From VRUE01 sp035605695 (GTDB taxonomy: Bacteria; Actinomycetota; Thermoleophilia; Solirubrobacterales; 70-9): a stretch of 64,000 bases of DNA. The notes beneath the pieces are model-generated. The model ran no database searches and was not told the DNA's origin. It saw only the letters and a list, made by a program, of their open reading frames with translations. The stretch is from the NCBI GenBank assembly GCA_035605695.1, contig DATNGZ010000026.1, positions 1 through 64,000 of the forward strand, in the 5' to 3' direction. This document shows, piece by piece, positions 8,848-17,261 of the stretch (position 1 is its first letter; every line of letters starts with the position of its first letter). Both the position numbers and the translations under genes were made by a program.

Positions 8848-8913
8848 CGTTCCGCCTTCCCGCCTCGACTCCTGCGGCCTGCATTCACGCACAGGCCACA
8901 AGGAGGCGGAACG
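8848..8913 (+). promoter_or_regulatory. Nested hairpin covering the ribosome binding site of the pilin-like gene
   Basis: CGTTCCGCCT at 8848-8857 is the exact reverse complement of AGGCGGAACG at 8904-8913, which directly precedes the GTG start at 8914 and overlaps the Shine-Dalgarno AAGGAGG (8900-8906). Inside it GGCCTG (8876-8881) pairs with CAGGCC (8892-8897). The outer stem could mask translation initiation of the transfer operon. Confidence 0.5.
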
Positions 8914-9237
8914 GTGTCAGTTCTACAGCTCGCAAATCTCTACCTGCTTCAAGCAGCGTCAAAGGTCAGCATCAACCCCGACTCGGGGGGATTGCCCGGT
9001 GGCGATGCGGCTCAAAAGCTCCTCAACGGCGCAGCCGGGTTCGGGCTCATGGCCTGCGTCGGCGCCGTCCTCTGGGGTGCCGCCCAATGGGGCTTTGGCA
9101 GCAAGTCCAATAACTACAGCCAAGCCGACGACGGCAAGACCCGGATGCTCAAGGGCGTCGGTGGCGCTTTCGGCATTGGCGCCGCCGCAGCGGTAATCAA
9201 TTTCTTCTTCAACGCCGGCTCCGCAGTTCACCCGTAG
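8914..9237 (+). CDS. Two-helix membrane protein, VirB2/TrbC pilin-like
   Basis: This 107-residue protein has two membrane helices, one around GFGLMACVGAVLWGAAQWGF and one around GGAFGIGAAAAVINFFF. A short hydrophilic loop (SKSNNYSQADDGKTR) joins them. Size, topology and place at the head of the transfer genes fit small VirB2/TrbC-type subunits or the DUF6112-like proteins of actinobacterial elements. It starts with GTG after a strong AAGGAGG, inside the hairpin described at 8848-8913. The next gene begins 3 nt after its stop. Homology is not secure from sequence reading alone. Confidence 0.65.
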   Translation: MSVLQLANLYLLQAASKVSINPDSGGLPGGDAAQKLLNGAAGFGLMACVGAVLWGAAQWGFGSKSNNYSQADDGKTRMLKGVGGAFGIGAAAAVINFFFNAGSAVHP

Positions 9238-9239
9238 CG

Positions 9240-9893
9240 ATGCGAATCGCGATCGGGGTACTCATAGCCGTCATCGTCGGTGTGCTGATCGGGCGCGCAA
9301 GCGCTCCGGGCACCTCGCCGACGCCGCTCGAAGCCGCGCCCTCCTCCCCCGGCCCTACCGGGGAATCAGCCGGTGTGGGGGTCGGCTTCTCCCGCAGCCG
9401 CGAGGGCGCGGCCCTCGCGGCAGGGAGCTATCAGCAAGCGTTCGCCGACACGGCGATCCTGCGGCCTGGCGAGCTGCGCCGCCGGATCGAGGTCGTCGCT
9501 ACGCCGGGTTTCGCGCCAAGGATGCTGGCCGCGAACGAACACGGCACCGCCCAGCTCGCAGGCGGCGCTTTCGGCGAAGGCATCCGGGCGCAAGTGCAAA
9601 GCGCCTTCTTCGGCGTCCCGGTGTCCTACCGGCTTCTCTCTTACACCCCTAGCCGGGCGATCGTTCAGACCTGGGGTTTCACTCTCCTGGGCAACGTCGG
9701 CTCGGTCGAACCGACCGCGTTCTTCGGGCTCGCCCGAACGGTGCTGGCCTGGACGGGCGGGGACTGGAAGATCGCGAATACCCGCGCCTCCTTCGGGCCG
9801 ACGCCGCGCCTTGGAACTCCGCGCCCCGGCGGCGAAGGGATTGGCCTCATCGAACTGGTGAAGGAGCTGCATCGCTATGCGGTGGCTCCGTAG
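9240..9893 (+). CDS. VirB8/TcpC-like conjugation protein
   Basis: The 217-residue protein has one N-terminal membrane helix (IAIGVLIAVIVGVLIGRA), a short Pro/Ser linker, then a soluble domain of about 150 residues with alternating helices and strands (YRLLSYTPSRAIVQTWGFTL, LARTVLAWTGGDWKIANTR). This is the topology of VirB8/TcpC scaffold proteins with an NTF2-like periplasmic or extracellular fold. It is the third gene of the transfer operon and overlaps the VirB6-like gene by 17 nt. Assignment combines topology and position. Confidence 0.65.
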   Translation: MRIAIGVLIAVIVGVLIGRASAPGTSPTPLEAAPSSPGPTGESAGVGVGFSRSREGAALAAGSYQQAFADTAILRPGELRRRIEVVATPGFAPRMLAANEHGTAQLAGGAFGEGIRAQVQSAFFGVPVSYRLLSYTPSRAIVQTWGFTLLGNVGSVEPTAFFGLARTVLAWTGGDWKIANTRASFGPTPRLGTPRPGGEGIGLIELVKELHRYAVAP

Positions 9894-11589
9894 GTCCGCG
9901 ATCCTCCTAGTCGCGGTCACCGGGGCGACGGCGGTACTGACCTTCGCCGACCCCGACCCGCCACAAGCAAAGGCGAACGTCCTCTGCGATATCGGCGTTT
10001 CGCCTGGCGGGGCGGTGACCGGGGCGCTCGGGATCGGCAACCCGGTCGGCGACGCCTGCGACGCGATCACCAATCCGGTGCTGGGGGTCGCGGGCCATGC
10101 CCTCAACCCGCTCAAAGACGCGGCCGCCTCGATCGGCAAAGGCGTCTTTGACCAGATAACGACCTGGGCCGCAGATGGCGCGGTGTGGCTGCTCGGCGAA
10201 GTGGTCGAGCTGACTGAGAAGACGACTTCGCCGGACCTGCTGAGCAAAGGGTTCCTCCGCCAGTACCAAGGCATGGCGTCAATCGCGACGGTGCTGGCGC
10301 TGTTGATGCTGGTCTTCGCGGTGCTAGAGAGCCTGGGCCGCGGTGACGGGGGGATGTTCGGGCGCGTCTTCTTCATCAACGTGCCGTTGGCGGCAATCGC
10401 GACGAGCGCTGCCTTCGTCGTCGTGCAACTGCTGATCGTGACGACCGATGGCTTCTGCGAAGCCATCGCGCGTTCGACCGCGAACGACACGCACACCTTT
10501 TTCAAGGGCGCGGTGGAAGCGCTCGCGGCTACCGGCGGTGGAGCTGGTGCCGCTACTGGCGCGGCTACTGGCGGCGGAGCTGCCGGGACGGTCGCGGGCG
10601 GCGCAGCCGGGGCGGTCGAGGTACCGCTGTTCGTCGGCTTCATCGCCGCGATCGTCGCCGCCTTCGCGGCGTTCTTGGTCTGGATCGAGCTGCTGATGCG
10701 CGACGCGGCGATCTATGTCGTCGCGCTGTTCATGCCGATGGCGATCGCGGCCTCGATCTGGCCTCGGTGGACGTCGGCTCTGCGCCGGACGGGCGAGCTG
10801 TTGATCGTCGTCGTCTTCTCGAAGTTCGTCATCGTCGCAATCATCGCGCTCGCCGCGAGCCTCCTGGCCCATACGGGGGGCAAGGTCGAGCAGGTTCTAG
10901 CGGCGGGCGCATTGCTGCTGCTTGCCTGCTTCGCGCCGTTTGTCTTGTTCAAGCTGGTGCCGTTCGCTGAGGGCGCGGTCAGCTCGGCCTACAACCGCCA
11001 GGGCGCGGGCGGCGTCGCGGTTCAGGCCGTCCACACCGCGTCCTCGGTCCAGATGATGCGTCGCTCCGCTCATGCCAATTGGGCCGGCGGCGCGGGTGGC
11101 AGCTCAACCGGCAAGGGCGGCGGTGGAAGTAGCGGGGGCGGCGCCTCCAAAGGCCGACCCGGAGGCTCGGGCGGCGGCGGAGGGGGAAGCGCTGGCGGCG
11201 AGGCAGCCGGGGCGAGTGGCGGCGCTGCGGGCGCCGCCGCGCTCCCGGCGACCGTGGGCGTAGCGGGGGCGAAGGCGAGCAAGGCTGGCGCCGAGCGGTT
11301 GGCCGGAACGGGCACCGCACAAGAGAGTGCCAGCGCGGGAAGCAGCGCGTCAGGTACCGAAAGCCAAAGCGCTACGGCCAGTAGCGGCGGCGATGAGGGG
11401 GCGCCGCGCCCACGGGCTGACCAAGCCGCCTCCGGCGGCAAACAGGGGTCCTCGCCTTCGGCGAGCTCTACCCCTGAGCCAACGGAGGCGGCGGGAGGCA
11501 AAGCCCCCGGCTCGGGCGCAAAGCCTCCGCGTCCTTCGGGCGATGTGAGTGCCGCGAGCAAGAGCGGCGCGGCCAAAGGGCAGCCGTGA
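9877..11589 (+). CDS. VirB6/TrbL-like multi-spanning channel protein
   Basis: The 570-residue protein has a signal-like N terminus (RSAILLVAVTGATAVLTF), then about six membrane helices between residues about 130 and 365, including ASIATVLALLMLVFAVLESL and VPLFVGFIAAIVAAFAAFLV. The last 190 residues are a Gly/Ser/Ala-rich disordered tail. This matches VirB6/TrbL inner-channel subunits of Gram-positive type IV secretion. It starts inside the upstream gene and ends in a GTGA overlap with the next gene, which suggests translational coupling. The repetitive tail makes several long false frames on the opposite strand. Confidence 0.8.
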   Translation: MRWLRRSAILLVAVTGATAVLTFADPDPPQAKANVLCDIGVSPGGAVTGALGIGNPVGDACDAITNPVLGVAGHALNPLKDAAASIGKGVFDQITTWAADGAVWLLGEVVELTEKTTSPDLLSKGFLRQYQGMASIATVLALLMLVFAVLESLGRGDGGMFGRVFFINVPLAAIATSAAFVVVQLLIVTTDGFCEAIARSTANDTHTFFKGAVEALAATGGGAGAATGAATGGGAAGTVAGGAAGAVEVPLFVGFIAAIVAAFAAFLVWIELLMRDAAIYVVALFMPMAIAASIWPRWTSALRRTGELLIVVVFSKFVIVAIIALAASLLAHTGGKVEQVLAAGALLLLACFAPFVLFKLVPFAEGAVSSAYNRQGAGGVAVQAVHTASSVQMMRRSAHANWAGGAGGSSTGKGGGGSSGGGASKGRPGGSGGGGGGSAGGEAAGASGGAAGAAALPATVGVAGAKASKAGAERLAGTGTAQESASAGSSASGTESQSATASSGGDEGAPRPRADQAASGGKQGSSPSASSTPEPTEAAGGKAPGSGAKPPRPSGDVSAASKSGAAKGQP

Positions 11590-13085
11590 GCGGCGCTCGG
11601 CGTTACCGCTTCGGCCCGCTGGCTCAACCGGGCGTAGTCGGGCCGTTGCGCCTCGGCCAGGTCGTGGTCCTCGCGGGTGCCGCCGCGCTCGGGCTCGGGG
11701 CGCTGTACGCGCTGCAAAGCTGGCCCGGACTGGTGGTTGCGTTGCTGCTGTTCGGCGGCGCGGCCGGTGCGGTGCTGCTCCCTTTCGAGGGGCGCACGCT
11801 TGAGGCATGGGCGCCGCTCGGCATTCGGTGGGCACTTCGCTCGCGCGAGCAAAGGCGTGGCTACCGCTCCGGCAGTCCCGGCGCGGGCTTTCACGCCAGC
11901 TCAGAAGGGGCGAGCATCGGCGAAGCCTCTTTGCCCGACGAGCTGGCGGGCCTTCGGATGCTCGAAGTCCCCTACGGCACCGATCAGGTCGGCATAATTC
12001 ACGACCGCTCGGCGGGGACCTACACCGTCGCGCTCGCGGTGCGGGCCGGGGCGTTCGGCCTCCTCGACGGCGCTGAGCAAGAGCGCAAGTTGGACTCCTG
12101 GGGATCGGTCCTCGCGAGCCTCGCGAGGGACGGAAGCCCGGTGTGCCGGCTCCAATGGATCGAGCGCACCTTGCCTGCTCAGGGCGATGAGCTGGCGAGC
12201 TATCTGCAAGCCGAGCGAGATCGCGCGGTGTCGCTGGACTCCGGCCTGGTCGCTTCCTACATCGAGCTAGTCGAGTCGGCCGCTCCGGCAACTCAAGAGC
12301 ATGAGATTTTGCTGGCGCTTCAGATTGACGAGCGCCGGGGCGCCCGCGAGCTGCGCCGCATGGGCGGCGGTGAGAACGCGGCGTGCGAGCTGGTTCTCCG
12401 CGAGGCGGAGAACCTTGCTGAGCGGCTGTCGATCGCCGAGATAACCGTCTTCGGTCTGCTGCGCCCGCGCCGCTACGCGGAGGCGATTCGCGATGCCTTC
12501 GACCCGTTCGGAAGGCAGTCGCGAGCGAGGGCGAGCCTGGGCGAGCCCGACCGCGCGGGCGTCGATCCAGCCTTGATGGGACCGCTCGCCGATGAAGCGA
12601 GCTGGGGCGCCTACCGAACCGACTCCGCGCTTCACGCGACGTTTTGGATCGCGAGCTGGCCCCGCACTGACGTTGGCGCGGCCTTCCTGACGCCCCTGCT
12701 GATGCAGACGACCGCGCTTCGCACGGTCTCGGTCTGCGTCGAGCCGGTCGCGCACTCAATCGCGATCCGCAAAGCCGAGGCCGCCCGAACCGCCGAGGTA
12801 GCCGACGAATTGCAGCGCGAGCGCCAGGGCTTCATGCAAACGGCGCGCATCCGGCGTCGCCAACAAGCCGCTGCACGGCGGGAGGAGGAGTTGGCAGACG
12901 GTCACGCGGAAATGCGCTTTGCGGGGTACGTCACGGTCTCGGCGAACTCGGCGGCGGAGTTGGAGCGAATCGCCACGGAAGTTGAACACGCGGCGGCGCT
13001 CGCGCGCTTGGAGCTGCAACGGCTCTACGGCGAGCAGGATGCCGGCTTCACCTTCACTCTGCCGCTCGGTCGGGGGCTGCGGTGA
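11586..13085 (+). CDS. PrgI-like plus VirB4 N-terminal-domain protein (SCO6880-like)
   Basis: The 499-residue protein has two closely spaced membrane helices at residues about 22-60 (VVVLAGAAALGLGALYAL, LVVALLLFGGAAGAVLL), as in PrgI-like proteins. A long soluble region follows without Walker motifs. That region resembles the N-terminal half of VirB4-type ATPases and actinobacterial SCO6880-like proteins. The ATPase half is encoded by the next gene, so VirB4 function is divided between two polypeptides. Its GTG start overlaps the previous stop (GTGA), and the same overlap follows its own stop. Confidence 0.72.
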   Translation: MSGARRYRFGPLAQPGVVGPLRLGQVVVLAGAAALGLGALYALQSWPGLVVALLLFGGAAGAVLLPFEGRTLEAWAPLGIRWALRSREQRRGYRSGSPGAGFHASSEGASIGEASLPDELAGLRMLEVPYGTDQVGIIHDRSAGTYTVALAVRAGAFGLLDGAEQERKLDSWGSVLASLARDGSPVCRLQWIERTLPAQGDELASYLQAERDRAVSLDSGLVASYIELVESAAPATQEHEILLALQIDERRGARELRRMGGGENAACELVLREAENLAERLSIAEITVFGLLRPRRYAEAIRDAFDPFGRQSRARASLGEPDRAGVDPALMGPLADEASWGAYRTDSALHATFWIASWPRTDVGAAFLTPLLMQTTALRTVSVCVEPVAHSIAIRKAEAARTAEVADELQRERQGFMQTARIRRRQQAAARREEELADGHAEMRFAGYVTVSANSAAELERIATEVEHAAALARLELQRLYGEQDAGFTFTLPLGRGLR

Positions 13086-14371
13086 GGCGGCGTGGGCGCC
13101 GGGGCGAGCGCCCCGGCCACGCAGCGACGACGGCGCATTTTCAATCCGCTTATCCGTTTCTGGCGGAGGGCGGCTTGGGCGCCACTGGCGCCTACATCGG
13201 CCGCGATGCCTGCGGCGGCGCTTTCCTCTTTGACCCCTGGGTGGCCTACGAGGCGGGCATCCTCTCTGGCCCAAACATGCTGGTCGTCGGCCAGCTCGGG
13301 CGGGGCAAGTCGGCGCTGCTGAAGACCTACATCGCCCGCCAACACGTCTTCGGTCGGGAGGCGTGGGTACTCGATCCAAAGGGCGAGTTCACCCCGCTTG
13401 CAAGGGCGCTCGGCGGCTCGGTGATCGCGCTGGCGCCGGGTGGGTCAGTGAGGCTCAACGCAATCAGCTCCCATATGGGGCGGGAGGCTCAGCTGAGCCT
13501 CTTGCGCTCGGTGGCAGCGGCAGCACTTCGCCGTGAGCTGGCACCGGAGGAGGATGCCGGACTGCGCGTTGCGCTGAAGGTGGTCAGCGAGGCGGAGCCC
13601 GACGAGCCGACCTTGCCCCAAGTGGTCGATGCGCTCCTTCATCCCTGCGAGCAAATGACCGCTGAGCTGGTGATGGCGCCGGGCGACTTCGCCGACGCCA
13701 CGCGGCAGGTCGCGCTAGCCCTCCAGCGCCTCTGCCAAGGCGACCTGCGCGGCATGTTTGACGGGCGCACCTCACCTGGGCTCGATCTCGACGCGCCGCT
13801 GGTCGTCCTCGACCTGAGCGCCGTGCAGGATTCCGCCGCCCTGGGCATCCTCATGACCTGCGCGGCGGCGTGGCTGCAAGGCGTCGTCATTGAGCGCAAG
13901 CGCGCCGCCGAGGCCGGCGAGCGGGGCGGCGCGAAGGTCATCGTCGCGGTTGACGAGGCGTGGCGGATAACCGCCGACCTGGGCGTTGCCGAATGGCTGC
14001 AACGCAGCTTCAAGCTCTCTCGCGCTCACGGAGTCAGCAACGTGATCGCGCTGCATCGCCTCTCCGACCTTGGGGCGGCAGGCGCTGTTGGCTCGCGCGA
14101 GTCGCGAATTGCCGAGGGGCTGATTGCCGACGCCGATACAAAGGTGATCCTCGCGCAGCCGCCCGATCAGATCGAGGCGTTGCGAAGCCTCGTCGGGCTG
14201 TCGGCGACTGAGGCAGAATTGGTGCCCACGCTGAGGCGCGGCGAGGCGCTGTGGATGGTGGGCCGCCGGTCTTTCCTCGTTCAGCACCGGCTGTCCTCAT
14301 TCGAGCAAGGGCTTGTGGACACCGATGCTCGAATGGTTCGCCATCGCGAGCTGACTGGCGCCGCCGCGTGA
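13082..14371 (+). CDS. VirB4-like transfer ATPase (motor half)
   Basis: The 429-residue ATPase has Walker A GQLGRGKS at residues 70-77, just after NMLVVG. A VLDPKGEFTPLARALGG segment follows, then Walker B KVIVAVDEAWRI near 285 and RAHGVSNVIALHRLSDLG, as in VirB4/TraC proteins. It lacks the usual N-terminal VirB4 domain, which appears to reside in the preceding protein. It would power substrate transfer or pilus assembly at the inner membrane. GTGA overlaps with both neighbours tie their translation together. Confidence 0.85.
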   Translation: MRRRGRRGERPGHAATTAHFQSAYPFLAEGGLGATGAYIGRDACGGAFLFDPWVAYEAGILSGPNMLVVGQLGRGKSALLKTYIARQHVFGREAWVLDPKGEFTPLARALGGSVIALAPGGSVRLNAISSHMGREAQLSLLRSVAAAALRRELAPEEDAGLRVALKVVSEAEPDEPTLPQVVDALLHPCEQMTAELVMAPGDFADATRQVALALQRLCQGDLRGMFDGRTSPGLDLDAPLVVLDLSAVQDSAALGILMTCAAAWLQGVVIERKRAAEAGERGGAKVIVAVDEAWRITADLGVAEWLQRSFKLSRAHGVSNVIALHRLSDLGAAGAVGSRESRIAEGLIADADTKVILAQPPDQIEALRSLVGLSATEAELVPTLRRGEALWMVGRRSFLVQHRLSSFEQGLVDTDARMVRHRELTGAAA

Positions 14372-15828
14372 ACGGGGCGGCGCTCGTCGTGGCGGTGGGT
14401 CTCGGCGTGGTCGTCCTCGGCGTCCACCTCCTCGATCGCCATATCCGCGATGGCGGAGGCGCCAGGCAACGGAAGGTCCAAGGCGCCCGCTGGGCAAGCA
14501 AGCGCGACCTGCGGGAGCTGCATGTGTCCTCAGCGCAGCGCGGGCGGCTAATCCTCGGTCGCCAGGGGCGGCGCCTGGTGGCCGCCGAGGATCGGGCAAG
14601 CGTCGTCGTCGTTGGTCCAAGCACGATCAGCCTCAAGACCACGGGGTTCACGATTCCCGCGACGCTCGAATGGGATGGGCCGGTCGTCTGCACATCGGTC
14701 AAGAGCGACCTGTTGCTGACGACGATCAAGCAGCGCCGCGAAGTCGGCAAGGCGATGGTCTTCGATCCGACCGGCGTAACCGGCATCGAGTCGGTGAAGG
14801 CCACGCCGCTCTCAGGTTGCGGGAGCTGGCGTGGGGCGATGCGGGTCGCGCACTGGCTCGCCAGTGCGGCCCGCTCGGGCGGCTCAGGCGGTTTGGAGGA
14901 TTCAGAGTTTTGGTACAGCGCCGCCGAGAAGTTGTTGAGCCCGATGCTGTTTGCCGCCGCTGTCAGCGGCGGGCAAATGGCAGACGTAATCCGCTGGCTC
15001 AACGACGGCTCCGATGCTGAGCAGGAGGTGACGGCTCGACTGGCCGAGGCCGGATCGGCCGACGCCCAAAGCGCCTGGAACGCGAACTGGAACCGCGAGG
15101 AACGCCAGCGCAGCTCGATCTACACGACGGCGGAGACCATCGTGGGCGCCTTCGCCGATCCGCGCGTTCTCGATGCCAGCTCGCGGGCTGAGTACACGCC
15201 TGCCGAGCTTTTGGACGGCCGCTCGAACACGCTGTACCTCGTTGCTCCGGCCCATGAGCAAGAGCGTTTGCGGACGCTGTTCGCCGCGATGATCTCCGAG
15301 CTGGTCGCGGTCGTCTACGAGTCCTCGGCGCAGACCGGGAAGCCGCTCGACCCGCCGCTGTTGATCGTGCTGGATGAGGCGGCAAACACGGCGCCGGTCC
15401 CCGACCTCGACGTAATCGCTGCGACTGGCGCGGGGCAAGGCATTCAGCTCGTCACGGTCTTTCAGGACCTCGCGCAAGTCGAGGCGCGCTACGGCAAGCG
15501 CGCACAGACGATCATCAACAACCACCGGGCCAAGGTCTTCGCCAGCGGTATTGGCGACCCCCACACCCTGCGCTACATCAGCCAAGTCGTCGGCGATGCT
15601 GAGTTTCGCCAGCACAGCAAGACGGCCGGGGAGAAAGGCAGCACTTCGGCGACGGAGGGCAGCACCTATCGCGACCTCGCCCCGGCGAACGTAGTCCGGG
15701 GCGCGCGCCCCGGAAGCGCGCTTTTGGTCTACGGGCATCTTCCGCCGGCCCGGCTGTCGCTGCGTCCGTGGTTTGGAGAGCCCGACCTGAGAAGACTTGT
15801 CGAAGAAGGGACGCTCAATGGCCGATGA
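14368..15828 (+). CDS. VirD4/TraG-type coupling protein with atypical P-loop
   Basis: The 486-residue type IV coupling protein has one N-terminal membrane helix (AALVVAVGLGVVVLGVHLL). The expected Walker A region reads VVGPSTISLKTTGF (about 81-94): the loop is one residue longer than the standard form and has leucine instead of glycine before the catalytic lysine. Downstream motifs are classical: LEWDGPVVCTSVKSDLL, VFDPTG, Walker B LLIVLDEAANTAPVPDLD and VTVFQDLAQVEARYG. It brings the relaxase-DNA complex to the channel. The GTG start at 14368 overlaps the previous stop. A longer in-frame start further upstream is unlikely because of this coupling. Confidence 0.88.
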   Translation: MNGAALVVAVGLGVVVLGVHLLDRHIRDGGGARQRKVQGARWASKRDLRELHVSSAQRGRLILGRQGRRLVAAEDRASVVVVGPSTISLKTTGFTIPATLEWDGPVVCTSVKSDLLLTTIKQRREVGKAMVFDPTGVTGIESVKATPLSGCGSWRGAMRVAHWLASAARSGGSGGLEDSEFWYSAAEKLLSPMLFAAAVSGGQMADVIRWLNDGSDAEQEVTARLAEAGSADAQSAWNANWNREERQRSSIYTTAETIVGAFADPRVLDASSRAEYTPAELLDGRSNTLYLVAPAHEQERLRTLFAAMISELVAVVYESSAQTGKPLDPPLLIVLDEAANTAPVPDLDVIAATGAGQGIQLVTVFQDLAQVEARYGKRAQTIINNHRAKVFASGIGDPHTLRYISQVVGDAEFRQHSKTAGEKGSTSATEGSTYRDLAPANVVRGARPGSALLVYGHLPPARLSLRPWFGEPDLRRLVEEGTLNGR

Positions 15829-16327
15829 GCGATCTTGGGGCGCGGATACCGTGGCGCTCGGCAGGAAAGCAGGCGGCGAAGCGAGTCAACCTGAGCGACG
15901 GCCAAAAAGCCGGGCTGCAAGGCCAAGCCTCCGCCCTCCCACTCGCCCCGCGCTCGCGCTTGGTGCCTTCGCCATCGTGGCGCTGGCGGCATGGTTGGTC
16001 AGCGGCGGCGGAGGATCGGGGTCGAGCAAGGCGCCGATCCGCGAGGTTGCGGATCCAGCGCCGCGCGTCGTGGTGAAGCCGCCGACGCGAATGCGTCGAC
16101 GCGAGCCACGGCAGGTCGCGAGTCCGGATGTTCACCGGAGGGCAGCGGGCCCGCTCGAGGGAAAGCGCGAGCCGAAGGCGAGTGCTGCACCTCACGAGCT
16201 GGACGCGCCCGAATCGGCGCCAGAACCAGTGATCGAACCAGCGCCCGAACCGATCCCGGCGCCAGCACCCGAAGCGCCACCGCCAACGCCGGCGCCTACC
16301 TCGTCGGCGGCTGAGTTTGGGATGTAG
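15818..16327 (+). CDS. Single-helix membrane protein with Pro-rich tail ending in EFGM
   Basis: The 169-residue protein has a basic N terminus, one membrane helix (ALALGAFAIVALAAWLV) and a disordered tail rich in Pro, Ala and Glu that ends in SSAAEFGM. The chosen ATG at 15818 has a GAAGGGA upstream; a TTG at 15797 would add 7 residues. It overlaps the coupling-protein gene by 11 nt and closes the transfer operon. I do not recognise the family. The architecture of helix, low-complexity tail and EFG(L/M) end matches the sigma-like protein at 7575-8813. Confidence 0.6.
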   Translation: MADERSWGADTVALGRKAGGEASQPERRPKSRAARPSLRPPTRPALALGAFAIVALAAWLVSGGGGSGSSKAPIREVADPAPRVVVKPPTRMRRREPRQVASPDVHRRAAGPLEGKREPKASAAPHELDAPESAPEPVIEPAPEPIPAPAPEAPPPTPAPTSSAAEFGM

Positions 16328-16355
16328 GCAGCTCAGGGACGCCTAAGATGGCGCG

Positions 16356-16721
16356 ATGCAGGGTGAGGGTCCAAAGCGAGTCGATAAGCCCTGGGGGCAT
16401 GAGATTTGGTGGGCGCAGACGCCGGAGTACGCGGGCAAGATCCTTGTCGTTGAGGCAGGCCAAGCCCTTTCGCTGCAATTTCACCGCGAAAAGGATGAGA
16501 GTTCCTACTTGTTCTCGGGCCGCTTGCGACTGACGACCGGCGCGACAAAAAGCGACCTTGAGGAACGAGTCCTAGAGGCTGGCCAAAACTGGCGGGTCGA
16601 GCCGGGAACCATCCACACGATTGAAGCCCTTGAGGACGCGGTGGTATTCGAGGTTTCGACACCGCAACTTGAGGACGTGGTGCGCCTCAATGACCGATAT
16701 GGACGCACCTCAGAAGACTGA
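16356..16721 (+). CDS. Cupin protein, mannose-6-phosphate isomerase type II-like
   Basis: The 121-residue protein is a single cupin domain. It starts with PKRVDKPWGHEIWWAQTPEY, has the metal-site stretch LQFHREKDESSYLFSGRLRL and the second cupin motif VEPGTIHTIEALEDAVVFEV. These match the C-terminal cupin of sugar-phosphate isomerases and small stand-alone relatives. It may isomerise or bind a sugar phosphate, but substrate cannot be told from sequence. It lies 28 nt after the transfer operon and is probably cargo or co-transcribed. Confidence 0.78.
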   Translation: MQGEGPKRVDKPWGHEIWWAQTPEYAGKILVVEAGQALSLQFHREKDESSYLFSGRLRLTTGATKSDLEERVLEAGQNWRVEPGTIHTIEALEDAVVFEVSTPQLEDVVRLNDRYGRTSED

Positions 16722-16763
16722 ACCGCGAGCGGGCACCATTGATCGCGAGGGCAGATTCGCCCC

Positions 16764-16783
16764 CGCCGGGCAATTCCCCGGCG
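16764..16783. terminator. Hairpin between convergent cupin and 75-aa genes
   Basis: CGCCGGG (16764-16770) pairs with CCCGGCG (16777-16783) around a 6-nt loop, just at the stop codon of the minus-strand gene. There is no clear U-run, so it may only be a weak bidirectional terminator. Confidence 0.35.
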
Positions 16784-16784
16784 C

Positions 16785-17012
16785 TCAGTCCAGGTCGGCC
16801 AGCTTGTAGCCGATCCACTCGACCTCGCCGTTCACAATCGGAACCTCCTCGGGATAGCGGGCCGCCCACACCGAAAGCTCCGCCCGATCGAGATTGCCCG
16901 CCCGGTATTGAGCGAGCCGTCCCGACGTGCCAAGGCGCGCGAGTCGCGCAACGCGATCGGTCGAGTCGAGGGTTGCGAGATTGCGGGACGCATCGAGAGT
17001 CGCGGAAGGCAT
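16785..17012 (-). CDS. Small hypothetical protein (75 aa)
   Basis: From ATG at 17012 the protein begins MPSATLDASRNLATLDSTDR and ends VNGEVEWIGYKLADLD. It is acidic and soluble, with no known motif. AGAGGT lies 5 nt before this ATG; the frame can be extended upstream but the extension would cross the structured leader at 17043-17117. It is convergent with the cupin gene and lies downstream of the relaxase gene on the same strand. It could be a small partner of transfer or an anti-defence protein, but nothing in the sequence shows this. Confidence 0.6.
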   Translation of the reverse strand: MPSATLDASRNLATLDSTDRVARLARLGTSGRLAQYRAGNLDRAELSVWAARYPEEVPIVNGEVEWIGYKLADLD

Positions 17013-17042
17013 AGCTACCTCTTTTCTGGATGGCACCCGCCC

Positions 17043-17117
17043 GATGCAGGAGCCGGAGCCCCGAAGCCGCACGCCGGAGGCGTGCAAAACTCAAGGCGAG
17101 GGCTCGGCTCCTGCATC
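17043..17117 (-). promoter_or_regulatory. Nested double-hairpin leader A
   Basis: A 13-bp perfect outer repeat (17043-17055 with 17105-17117) encloses a 7-bp hairpin, GCACGCC (17069-17075) with GGCGTGC (17079-17085), loop of 3. It ends 30 nt before the start of the 75-aa gene. Read in sense, GTTTTGCACGCC...GGCGTGCGG closely resembles leader C at 25327-25393. Confidence 0.5.
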
Positions 17118-17261
17118 GACGGGGGAATCCACGCGAGGGCCGTAGCCGTTCGCGCGACGCATCGCCGGAGTCTGGGTGGGCAACCCAGGCCGTATGAAGG
17201 GCGAAGCGTTCATGCGTCTAAGTCCGGCCGGGCACCCGGAACGCCCCCGGAAAGTTTGTGA

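Noticed and set aside
9366..10643. 425-codon minus-strand frame
   Set aside because: It covers two convincing plus-strand transfer genes and has low-complexity composition.
11350..12759. 469-codon minus-strand frame
   Set aside because: Arg/Pro/Ser-rich shadow of the VirB6-like and SCO6880-like genes; no protein family features.
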